Source: Antedon bifida (lineage: Eukaryota > Echinodermata > Crinoidea > Comatulida > Antedonidae). Taken from it: 64,000 nt of DNA. The notes below the pieces were generated by a model. The model was not told the origin of the DNA and searched no databases. It worked only from the letters and a program-made list of their open reading frames with translations. Positions 1 through 11,000 of this stretch are shown here, piece by piece; position 1 is the stretch's first letter; every line of letters begins with the position of its first letter. The DNA is taken from assembly GCA_963402885.1 (NCBI GenBank), contig OY727095.1:17861001-17925000 (forward strand). Direction: 5' to 3'. A program made the translations under genes and the position numbers.

Positions 1-741
1 AGAAAGAGAATTAGAAAAGCTCAAGAAACTTTTAAAGAATGAAGAGAATAAGGTTATGGAATTGTTTGAAGAAGTTCAAAGGTAGGATTACCAGTCGACC
101 AGACGAAAACACCAGTGGTCATCGGTCAAGGCGCTTTCGGAGAAGTTTCTCTGATGAGACACAATCCAACCAACTCACTGGTTGCTGTCAAAACCATCTT
201 AAATGGCAGTGCAGATAACATCAAAATAGAGGCTCGCACAATGCAACTATGTTCTGCTCACCCATCATTTCCGTTCATGTTTGGCGTAGTAAGAGATGAT
301 AATAACATCATTCAAATTGTCTCTTCATTTGTTGGAGTTGACAGTTCATCTCTTACTCTTAGAAAAGCAATAAAGAGTAAATTCGCCAACATGAATAGGA
401 GGTCAATTCTTAACATCCTATTGACAGTATCTGATGGTGTGAAGTTTCTCCACCGGAACAAAATTGCACACAATGACATAAAGGCAGAAAACATTCTCCT
501 TTCACATGAAAGTGAAGAATGGATGGGCAAGATTATTGACATGGGTGGAATAACATCACCACTTGTGGAACCACCTGCTGCTGAAGTAACATCAAGCGAC
601 ATCTTTGCCCTCTGCTTTGTTATTTGTGAAGTAGCCCAGGCATGCCATTGGCAGCAACTTAATGAGTTGGCTGTGAGATGCAAGAAAACTCGACCACCGA
701 TTGACGATCTCATCTCTCTTCTATCCAAACTTAATATCTAA
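1..741 (+). pseudogene. coiled-coil/kinase-like gene, copy A: truncated 3' end
   Basis: Positions 1-81 match the last coiled-coil exon of copy B (11532-11612). The next 9 bases match the start of the following intron. From 91 onward the sequence is the kinase-like exon (91-741, stop TAA). Compared with B, about 332 bases are missing (B 11622-11953): nearly the whole intron, its acceptor and the first ~106 bases of the last exon. Without an acceptor the transcript would read from the donor straight into a TAG, so this copy probably cannot make the fused protein; a misassembly is the alternative. The kinase-like part is open and keeps GQGAFGEV, VAVK, HND and DMG. An AATAAA lies just after the stop. 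The 5' part is outside the window. Certain that it is a copy; less certain that the deletion is real. Confidence 0.8.
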
Positions 742-3045
742 AAATAAAACTCTTACCAGTATAACACATTCATTATGTTCAAATTCAATAATCATTATTA
801 CATTTTATACTGAATCTCTGTTTTAATCATATTTGCAACTTTCAAAATGTGCAATATTTGGATTGTAATAATTATTTATAGATTTTTATACAAAGAAATG
901 TATTAAAACAATACGGTATATATATTTTTATGGCAAATAAATATTTTGGTGAAACTTTACTAACAAAATGATATCTAAAATGTGTTTGTTGTTCGTTTAG
1001 ACAATATTGGTAGGCCTACTGTAAATCGTTTCGTTGTAAAAACAGAAAGGGTTGCTTTTCGTGACGGATCCTCGCGAATTATTGTGCAACCTGATACAGA
1101 GACAGTGGTAGTGATGACTGGAGCGGTAATAATGCAAGCTGTTTACATGCTCTTTTTTTATCATGTGCTTCAGTAGTGTGTGATATCTTAATAACAGATA
1201 CCTAGAAAGCTATCGGTTTAACGACACATAGGTTTGAGAGATCACACAAGCACGTCGGTTTTAAGTTTGTAAAGTACAGTGCTTATAGTGTGTGATATAA
1301 CATAAGCCCCTTCTACCTAGTCTAAGTGTCTGAGTACATTTCCCAAACTGATTTGAAAAAATATTGTCAATACGTTCGCTTTTATTTGCACACCTAAACT
1401 AAATAAAAGAACGTACTGGCAGTAACCCGAGCTCCGCCTTAATATGTGGTTATATAATAATTCGCATAGGATGAGTAAGTATAATAAAAGCACAACACTC
1501 TTCCCTAATAAAAGTACTCTGACAAATTATAAAAAAAAAAAATTGTCAAGAATAAAATTATTGATTTGTTTATGCATTTGATTTCGCCATGCAAACCTTC
1601 AAACAATTATCATTGATTTTGTTATACATGAAGTATTCCTTCACTTTAAAATATCTGTAAGCCCAAAATGAAAGCAATCCTGGATATGGGACTTTACGAA
1701 CATAAAAGACGCTGTGAATATTAATCTAGGGTGCACATCATAAATTGACAACATGCATGAGAGGGACATGCACGTTGAACTCTGTCAGTCAGTCGGCAGT
1801 TTAAAACATTTCAATGATAACATATGAATTAGTAATTTATAGAATTAAGATGTGAAGTATTGTAATAAAACAACTGCGCTTACGGACCTGAAATCAACAA
1901 TAAAAATGTGCACATGGTGGTGGTAGTCGAAATTAGATGATGAACACGCCACTAAAGTATACATTACCAAACTATATATTTTTCATGGTGTATTTTATTT
2001 AATATTTGTTTGTTTCTTTGTGTGAGAGCTTTGTTTTTAATTATGCTCAGAAATAGTGATGTGTATGCAATAAGTCACATTTACCTATAGATAGAATAAA
2101 AAAGTATTTAGGCAATCAACAAAATATTAGTTATTTGTCATGGTAATTTTTTTTTCAGTTTTATTGTAATAAATCTAATAAGTATCAGAAATTAAAATAT
2201 TAATATATGGTAATTTAACATGCCATTTTAATGATAATGTATGTGCCAGAATATTATTATCTTAATCAATTATATTGGCTTAGCAGAAATAAAGCTTACT
2301 GTTAATAAAATTCCTGTCACAATAATTAACAATAAAACAATGATGGATTTAAAAACACTTTATCATCATAATTATGTACGTAACCATATTTTGTTTTTAG
2401 TATAGTAGACCTAGATTTATTGGTGCTTGCATGTTTGTAATTTAGAAAATATTTTATGATTATTTACGATAAATGTACTTTTATAAATAGAAAAAATGTC
2501 TTCTCTATTCTGTGTGTTTTGCACATTTTGTAAGGTGAATTGTTTCAGATGGAAATCAAGCAAGTCACCAGAAATTAGTTCCAGGACCGACGTGTGCAGT
2601 ATGACGCTACTACTAGTACGATATTAATTATTAAAATGTAATTATATTTTAATTTCATATTGTTCCGGAAAACTTCTGATGTGTGTGCAACTTTTTATAT
2701 GACTAGACTGAGGATGACTCTCTAAATGTTATGGTGATTGGTTACTCTATAGTCACTGCCAATATAATGTTCTGCTACTCTAAAAAAACCAATGGCGCCA
2801 CCTATCATCAAGTTAGTTTGCAAAAAAAATAGGCAAAGCAAATAAATCGTCTTTTGTGGCAATAATAGACTAGTCCAGATTTTCATATGCTGTAGGCATT
2901 TCATGTTAAAAGCGAATGTTTTAGGGTAGTTTTTAGGGTGCTGGATTGGTTTACCCGACTCAATTTTTAGATCTCCACCATTTCAGACTTATTTTGGTTT
3001 ATAATATAACTAATTGACTTTTAAGTTGTCAAATTTCTTTCAACG
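742..3045. other. 3' flank of copy A; no gene seen
   Basis: Up to about 2105 this matches the flank of copy B (12605-14003) with indels. A keeps a 3' UTR stretch that B lacks (about 767-843). B holds about 330 bases (13090-13425) that A lacks. A has about 160 bases near 1480-1660 that B lacks. A 64-codon open stretch at 982-1176 is shared by A and B but degraded behind copy C. From 2106 to 3045 I see only AT-rich sequence with no supported feature. Confidence 0.6.
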
Positions 3046-3228
3046 GTGACGGAACGTTTTGCCGAACGCCACTTCGCCGACAATTCACCGACCGGAAATT
3101 TTTTCGATAACTTTAATCATCATCATTTTGTCCGCCCGAATGGCATCCAAGTTATTTTTCTTGCACCGCCTAGTGGCGCTATACAATCTTTGCTTTTCTG
3201 CCATTTATACGGTTGCCACCCCGCTTAT

Positions 3229-3427
3229 CTTCCCATTGGATCTTCATCCAATTCTCCAGGCCTCCCTGCCACTGATTCATGTTGTAAAAAAAAAAGGGGA
3301 AAAAAGGATCTTCATCCAAATACACATGTTCGGCTAGGGTAGCGCTTTCCCATTGGATCTTCATCCAATTATCCTGGCCTCCCTGCTGTTGCTTCATGTG
3401 GAAAAAAAATGGATCTTCATCCAAACC
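3229..3427. repeat. two direct repeats, 117-bp spacing
   Basis: A block starting TCCCATTGGATCTTCATCCA occurs at 3231 and again at 3348, each followed by a near-identical CCTGGCCTCCCTGC-type stretch and an A-run. A third partial GGATCTTCATCCA lies at about 3412. Looks like a short tandem duplication in intergenic DNA. The sequence just upstream (3046-3228) has no supported gene. Confidence 0.65.
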
Positions 3428-3671
3428 ATAATAGCAAAATGCGAATTGCTGAAAATAACATTAATAAATGGTCGTCACAAAATAATATGCGTATAAACGA
3501 AAAAAAAACTGTATAAATATAGAAAAAAGGCGAAAGATGCGATTTCAGTAACAACAACCAAAAAAAAAGTTGTCTTCTTCCCTGGGCAAACACAGATAGA
3601 TGGCCTAGCGTTTATGATGATCGGAAGTTACAAGTACCACCTTCATCGGGGACCTGACGTTCACATTCAAC

Positions 3672-4252
3672 GCAAACATATACATATATTCATGGCTGCA
3701 GTCGCGTGTGCAAATTTGAGTTACCGTACATCTTCCAATAGTAACCCACACTCTAATAGTAACTCCCCTCTAATTAGTAACCCACCTTATAAGTCAATCT
3801 ATAATAATAACCCACTACTCTAATAGTAACCCATGGGGGTTACTATTAGAGTCACAAAAACTATTGAAAAAATGACTGGTCGTTTATGATGCAGCCGTAT
3901 TTCGAAAACAAGGAGATAATGCATGTTGATCTCGGGAGTGGGGGAGGATTGAGTGTTTTTGAGTTCATAAAATAAAGTTAGAGTTCAACCAAATTTGTTT
4001 ATTTGTACTGATTTATTATTTTGCTATGAGTTGCTGACCGGAAACGTTGAGGATGGGCTACTATTTTCAGGTGCCTAATTTAAGATTAGTAATAGTAACC
4101 CACTACTCTAATAGTAACCCCCTTCTAATAAGTAATAGTAACCCACCCTAAAAAACAATCAAAGAATAATAACCAAGGGTTACAATTAGATTTACGGTAG
4201 TGTTTACCGACCGACAAACCGACCGCCGACATAGTGAGCTGTAGACTAAAAA
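3672..4252 (+). mobile_element. short GACCGACC-type element, split by a MITE
   Basis: The left part (GGCTGCAGTCGCGTG at about 3693) and right part (ACCGACCGAC then GACATAGTGAGCTGTAG, about 4205-4245) match the ends of compact ~115-bp elements at 22797-22915 and 25253-25368. The 474 bases between are a separate insertion. Other members carry terminal GTCGCGTG / CACGCGAC inverted repeats; here the right end is degraded. No coding capacity. Confidence 0.65.
3724..4197. mobile_element. MITE with TA target duplication, nested
   Basis: Begins CCGTACATCTTCCAATAGTA and ends with the near reverse complement, GTTACAATTAGATTTACGG. It is flanked by TA at 3722-3723 and 4198-4199. The uninterrupted host sequence (GAGTTAGTGTT) is present at about 22847 and 25287, so the TA duplication can be read directly. 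The body is full of AATAGTAACCCA words and has an internal palindrome at about 3822-3858. TA duplication and terminal inverted repeats fit the Tc1/mariner group, but no transposase is present. The same element lies upstream of copy C. Confidence 0.75.
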
Positions 4253-4828
4253 TAAGCTATGATCGTTTTGCTATTAGCTATAAGGAAGTGTAAGTTCCGG
4301 CGAACTACGGGTGCCATTTATCATAATTTATTTAATTGTACGACGTGCGAGAGTACCATTTCCGGCCGGCCATCTAGAAGGGGTGTCCTTTAAAATTAAT
4401 GTCATATTATATTGTTACCGTATAGTGTGTTATTTTTTATACTATATTTCAATATCTATTTTTGTGATAAGTGAGCAATGCAATTTCCAGTTTATTTGGG
4501 TATCTGTACAAATTTGCTTCAACACATAGCCCACAATTTTCTTTTTTTTAATCACGTATTCACACTTATACACTACTTTGTTTATGTTTCATGGCAACAA
4601 TTTCGTACTGCGCGCGTATTGGTTTTACGTCCTCTGTCACCGGATCATTCCAGTAGCACATTAAATTTGATAACACGCCTCAATAATATGAATTAAAAAC
4701 AATAGTAAAAATTTCTAGAATTAAAGGAATGAGTTATACCAATGATATATACTAATACTACAGAATTTGAATTAATTGATTAATAAGATTATCAATATAG
4801 TTTTTTTGTAAAGCAAACAATGAGTTTA
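4253..4828. other. distal 5' region of copy B
   Basis: No gene seen. The stretch is matched by 49400-50053 upstream of copy C, so it belongs to the segmental duplication. It contains a CGGCCGGCC word at about 4363 and AT-rich sequence. Confidence 0.5.
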
Positions 4829-4960
4829 TGACGTCGACTGTAGTGCGTATTTAGAACATAAATCCGGACACGCGACATTGTTTTTATGACGTACAAGTGT
4901 GGCACGCACACTGAAATGTATAAAAGGCACCCGAAATCGGAGCTCAGGCCTCATATCAGT
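4829..4960 (+). promoter_or_regulatory. promoter of copy B
   Basis: TATAAAAGG at 4919-4927. Two TGACGT half-sites of the CRE/bZIP type lie at 4829-4834 and 4887-4892. An initiator-like TCAGTCGTCAG lies about 30 bases after the TATA box (about 4955). The same order and spacing recur before copy C (TATA at 50147). The start codon follows about 100 bases later. Factor binding is inferred from motifs only. Confidence 0.7.
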
Positions 4961-5052
4961 CGTCAGAATTGTTTTTTCTGGTTTTAAATACGACGAATTA
5001 ATTTACTTTTACGCATCCTAAATATTTGTATTTATACGTCTAAGCTAGCAAT

Positions 5053-8000
5053 ATGAATTCTAGCATCAATATACTTCCTTTTTGGCGCCGTTCATCACGA
5101 CGGTAAGTTTTTTAACCACCACCAGCCTCTAACTAGCCTAGGGTAGCGCCTAGCCTAGGCCTAGCCTAGGCTAGTAGGCCTAGGCCCCTAGCTAGGCCGG
5201 CCTAAGTAGGCCTAGCCTGGCCCTAGTAAGGTAAGCCCAGAGGCCTAGTTTTTAGCCGTCTTTGGGCCTAGCCTCGGCCCTAGCCTAGAGAGTACAGTGA
5301 GTGTAGCTAGTAGTAGTACTAGCCTAGGCCTAGTAGTAGGCCTAACTAACTAAATGACAATGCCTAATAAGGGCCTCAAAGGCCTCTAGAATAGGCCTAG
5401 CTAGGCTTATTGTAAATAAAAAGGTATTCCTCTATAGGCCTAAATGTATGAATATGAACATGGACTAGCCTAGCCCTAGGCCTATAGTACTACTGCCTGT
5501 ATGTAGCTAAACTAGGGCCTGGTTAGGCTAGACTAAGCCTACCTCTCTACTATATAGTCTATAGGTAGGCCTACCTAGGCCTAGACTAGTTTAGGCCTAG
5601 ATATTAGGGCTAGGGCCTAGCTAGGCCTAAAACTCTGCTCTTCCTACATAATGCCTTTCCTGACCCAGCATAGGCCTGAGTTATTTTTTTAATTTCCATT
5701 AGCTTTACATCTAGTAGACTTAATACTATAGTAATTACTAATAATAGGAATAGAAGCCCATGTATTGTAATTTATTTTCAAATTGAATTTCATCAAATAA
5801 AACAATGTCTGGATTCATTCTATTTGTACTGTAGCTTTGATCCGCAACTGCAGAAAACAAGTCTGTTGAGGAAGAAGCCAATAACAAGATCATTCCAACC
5901 AGATGCCGATCCACTTTCAGCATCAAAAAGAAATACTGTTAATCCAGGTGATTTAGTATTTATGCGGACAATGGAAGGTAACAAGGTAGGAAAAGATTCC
6001 TAACACATCTTGCAAGTTTCACATTATTATTATCACTATTAATTAACTTTCTTTCAACAACATTTCATTTTATCTAACAAATATTAATTCAATTTCTTAT
6101 TAAATAATTGTTTTAAGATCATAAGTACATTCCTGTGTCAAGTTGAATGTGCTTTGGACCATAAAAGAAACGATATGGAAGCTATTGAAATGGAAGCAGA
6201 GAAATTGAGAGAAAAGTATGAACAAAATAAAAACAGCTAAAAGGAACAATTATATTATACAATATTGTGTCCTTATTTTTATAATAGTATCAAAATGTAA
6301 TGTGTTAATTGTTATATACCTGAATTTTTTATGTTATTATTATTATGTTTATAGAAAAAAAGCAAGTGAAAGGCTAGTAAAAGAGTTTAAGAAAAGAAAC
6401 GGAGAGCTGAAGAAAGTATTAAATGAGAAGAAAGTCAGAATGATGGAAGTGTTTACAAACAAAGATGAGGAAATAAAGAAAGTTGGAAATGAAAAGAAAG
6501 ATTTACAGAAAGAGTTAGAAGTTTTAAATGCCAAGTAAATGTTGAAAAGTTCATTTGAATACTAAAAATGGAGCTACAGTTATTTATTAAGCTAATTACC
6601 TATATTTTTTATTTGATAACACTTCGAACATTTTTATTTTTTAGAATGATGGAAGAGCTTAAAAACAAAGATGATGAAATGAAAAGTTTGTTAAGTGAAA
6701 AGAAAGATTTACAGAAAGAGTTAGGAGCTATAAATGCCAAGTAAATATTATTGAAATGTTTATTTTTGTATCTAAGTTTAATATTAATGGAGCAACAGTT
6801 TATTAGGCTAACCCTATGCAACACATCCAAAATGTTTATCGTAATTTCAGAATGATGGAAGATTCTAGAAACAATAGTGAGGAAATAAAGAAATTGTCAA
6901 ATGACAAGAAAGAACTACAGAAAGAGTTAGAAGCTGTAAATGCCAAGTAAGTATTGAACAGTTTTATCTTAACTTTTGCAATTATTTATTAAGCTAACCT
7001 TATTTGTTATTTGATAATTTTGCCAACACATTCAAACATTTTTATCTTAATTTTAGAATGATGGAAGATTCTAGTATCAATAGTGAGGAAATAAAGATAT
7101 TGTCAAAAGAAATGAAAGAGTTGGAAGCTGTAAATACCAAGTAAGTATTAAAAGTATATCAATTCATCTTTGTAACAAATTGGAATAATAATGGAGCTAC
7201 AATAACCATTTATTAAGCTAGCCCTATATCATTTTCAATACCTCGAACATTTCTATTTCAGGATGATGGAAGACTTGAAAAATAAAGATGATGAAGTAAA
7301 GAAAGTTGGAAATGAAAAGAAAGAGTTAGAAGCTGTAAATGCCCAGTAAGTATTGATCAGTTCATCTTTGTAACAAATTTGAATAATAATGGAGCTACAA
7401 TAATCATTTATTAAGCTAGCCCTATATCATTTTCAATACCTCAAACATTTCTATCTCAGGATGATGGAAGAGTTGAAAAATAAAGATGATGAAGTAAAGA
7501 AAGTTGGATATGAAAAGAAAGAGTTAGAAGCTGTAAATGCCCGGTAAGTATTGATCAGTTCATCTTTGTAACAAATTGGAATAATAATGGAGCTACAATA
7601 ACCATTTATTAAGCTAGCCTTATATCATTTTCAATACCTCAAACATTTCTATCTCAGGATGATGGAAGAGTTGAAAAATAAAGATGATGAAGTAAAGAAA
7701 GTTGGATATGAAAAGAAAGAGTTAGAAGCTGTAAATGCCCAGTAAGTATTGATCAGTTCATCTCTGTAACATAATTATTTGAATAATAATGGAGCTACAA
7801 TAATCATTTATTAAGCTACCCCTATATCATTTTCAATACCTTGAACATTTCTATTTAAGGATGATGGAAGACTTGAAAAATAAAGATGATGAAGTAAAGA
7901 AAGTTGGGAATGAAAAGAAAGAGTTAGAAGCTGTAAATGCCCAGTAAGTATTGATCAGTTCATCTCTGTAACATAATTATTTGAATAATAATGGAGCTAC

Positions 8001-11000
8001 AATAATCATTTATTAAGCTAGCCCTATATCATTTTCAATACCTTGAACATTTCTATTTAAGGATGATGGAAGAGTTGAAAAATAAAGATGATGAAGTAAA
8101 GAAAGTTGGACATGAAAAGAAAGAGTTAGAAGCTGTAAATGCCCAGTAAGTATTGATCAGTTTATCTTTGTAACACATTTTAATAATAATGAAGCTACAA
8201 TAACCATTTATTAAGCTAGCCCTATATCATTTTCAATACCTCAAGCATTTCTATTTCAGAATGATGGAAGAGTTTATAAATAAAGATGATGAAGTAAAGA
8301 AAGTTGGACATGAAAAGAAAGAGTTAGAAGCTGTAAATGCCCGGTAAGTATTGATCAGTTCATCTCTGTAACATAATTATTTGAATAATAATGGAGCTAC
8401 AATAACCATTTATTAAGCTAGCCCTATATCATTTTCAATACCTTGAACATTTCTATTTCAGGATGATGGAAGAGTTGAAAAATAAAGATGATGAAGTAAA
8501 GAAAGTTGGAAATGAAAAGAAAGAGTTAGAAGCTGTAAATGCCCGGTAAGTATTGATCAGTTCATCTTTGTAACAAATTGGAATATTAATGGAGCTACAA
8601 TAACCATTTATTAAGCTAGCCCTATATCATTTTCAATACCTCGAACATTTCTATTTCAGGATGATGGAAGACTTGAAAAATAAAGATGATGAAGTAAAGA
8701 AAGTTGGAAATGAAAAGAAAGAGTTAGAAGCTGTAAATGCCCAGTAAGTATTGATCAGTTCATCTCTGTAACATAATTATTTGAATAATAATGGAGCTAC
8801 AATAACCATTTATTAAGCTAGCCCTATATCATTTTCAATACCTTGAACATTTCTATTTCAGGATGATGGAAGACTTGAAAAATAAAGATGATGAAGTAAA
8901 GAAAGTTGGAAATGAAAAGAAAGAGTTAGAAGCTGTAAATGCCCAGTAAGTATTGATCAGTTCATCTTTGTAACAAATTTGAATAATAATGGAGCTACAA
9001 TAACCATTTATTAAGCTAGCCCTATATCATTTTCAATACCTCAAACATTTCTATCTCAGGATGATGGAAGAGTTGAAAAATAAAGATGATGAAGTAAAGA
9101 AAGTTGGATATGAAAAGAAAGAGTTAGAAGCTGTAAATGCCCGGTAAGTATTGATCAGTTCATCTTTGTAACAAATTGGAATAATAATGGAGCTACAATA
9201 ACCATTTATTAAGCTAGCCCTATATCATTTTCAATACCTCGAACATTTCTATTTCAGGATGATGGAAGACTTGAAAAATAAAGATGATGAAGTAAACAAA
9301 GTTGGAAATGAAAAGAAAGAGTTAGAAGCTGTAAATACCCAGTAAGTATTGATCAGTTCATCTCTGTAACATAATTATTTGAATAATAATGGAGCTACAA
9401 TAATCATTTATTAAGCTAGCCCTATATCATTTTCAATACCTCAAACATTTCTATCTCAGGATGATGGAAGAGTTGAAAAATAAAGATGATGAAGTAAAGA
9501 AAGTTGGAAATGAAAAGAAAGAGTTAGAAGCTGTAAATGCCCAGTAAGTATTGATCAGTTCATCTCTGTAACATAATTATTTGAATAATAATGGAGCTAC
9601 AATAATCATTTATTAAGCTAGCCCTATATCATTTTCAATACCTTGAACATTTCTATTTCAGGATGATGGAAGAGTTGAAAAATAAAGATGATGAAGTAAA
9701 GAAAGTTGGACATGAAAAGAAAGAGTTAGAAGCTGTAAATGCCCAGTAAGTATTGATCAGTTCATCTTTGTAACATAATTATTTGAAATAATAATGGAGC
9801 TACAATAACCATTTATTAAGCTAACACTATATCATTTTCAATACCTTGAACATTTCTATTTCAGGATGACGGAAGACTTGAAAAATAAAGATGATGAAGT
9901 AAAGAAAGTTTTACATGAAAAGAAAGAGTTAGAAGCTGTAAATACCCAGTAAGTATTGATCACTTCATCTTTGTAACATAATTATTTGAATAGTAATGGA
10001 GCTACAATAACAATTTATTAAGCTAACACTATATCATTTTTCAACACATTTTCATTTCAGAATGATGGAAGAGTTTAAAAACAAAGGTGATGAAATAAAG
10101 AAAGTTGGAAATGAAAGGAAAGAGTTACAGAAAGATTTAGAATGTCTAGAAGCTGTAAATGCCAAGTAAATATTATTGAAATGTTTGCTTTTGTATCCAG
10201 GTTTAATAGTAATGGAGCTACAGTTTATTTAGCTAACCATATTTTTGATTTGATAATATTGCAACACCAACATTTTTATCTTAATTTCAGAATGATGGAA
10301 GATTCTAGAAACAATAGTGAGGAAATAGAGAAATTGTCAAATGAAAAGAAAAAAGTACAGAAAGAATTAAAAGCTGTAAATGCCAAGTAAGTAACAGTTT
10401 TATCTTTGACAACTTTTACAGTTACTTATTAAGCTAACCCTATTTGTTATTTGATAATTTTTCAACTCATTCAAACATTTTTATTTTTAATTCAGAATGA
10501 TGGAAGAGTTTAAAAACAAAGATGATGAAGTAAAGAAAGTGTTAAGTGAAAGGAAAGATTTGCAGAAAGAGTTTGAATGTCTAGAAGCTGTAAATGCCAA
10601 GTAAATATTCAAAAGTTAAATACTAGGAGCTACAGTAACCATCAATTAAGCTAATGCTATTTTCAACACATCTAACATTATGTGCAATTGTCAATTCAGG
10701 CTGAATGAGAAATATTGCCAACAGAGCAAAGAGAAAAAAGGAATTGAAAAGCTTGTAGAGGAGTTAGAGAAAAAAAATGAGCAGTTGAAGAAAGTTTTGA
10801 AAAAGAGAACAGAATTACTTAATGCTACAAACACTAAGTAAGTATAATGTTTTTATTGAAAAAGCTAACCCCATGTTGTGATAATTCACCACATCCAACA
10901 TGCAAAGGATTTGTTAGCTAAATCAATTGATACCATTGAATAAAAAGCTAACCTGATATTTATTGATTATATCATTATTGTCACAACTTGTTTCCACTAT

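Noticed and set aside
312-728. 138-codon frame antisense to the kinase-like exon (also at 12175-12591 and 55467-55883)
   Set aside because: Mirror of a conserved coding exon; its conservation is explained by the sense strand.
982-1176. 64-codon frame downstream of A and B (12771-12965), with an acceptor-like TTTAG in front
   Set aside because: Degraded behind copy C and lying after a stop and AATAAA; conservation between A and B is explained by recent duplication.
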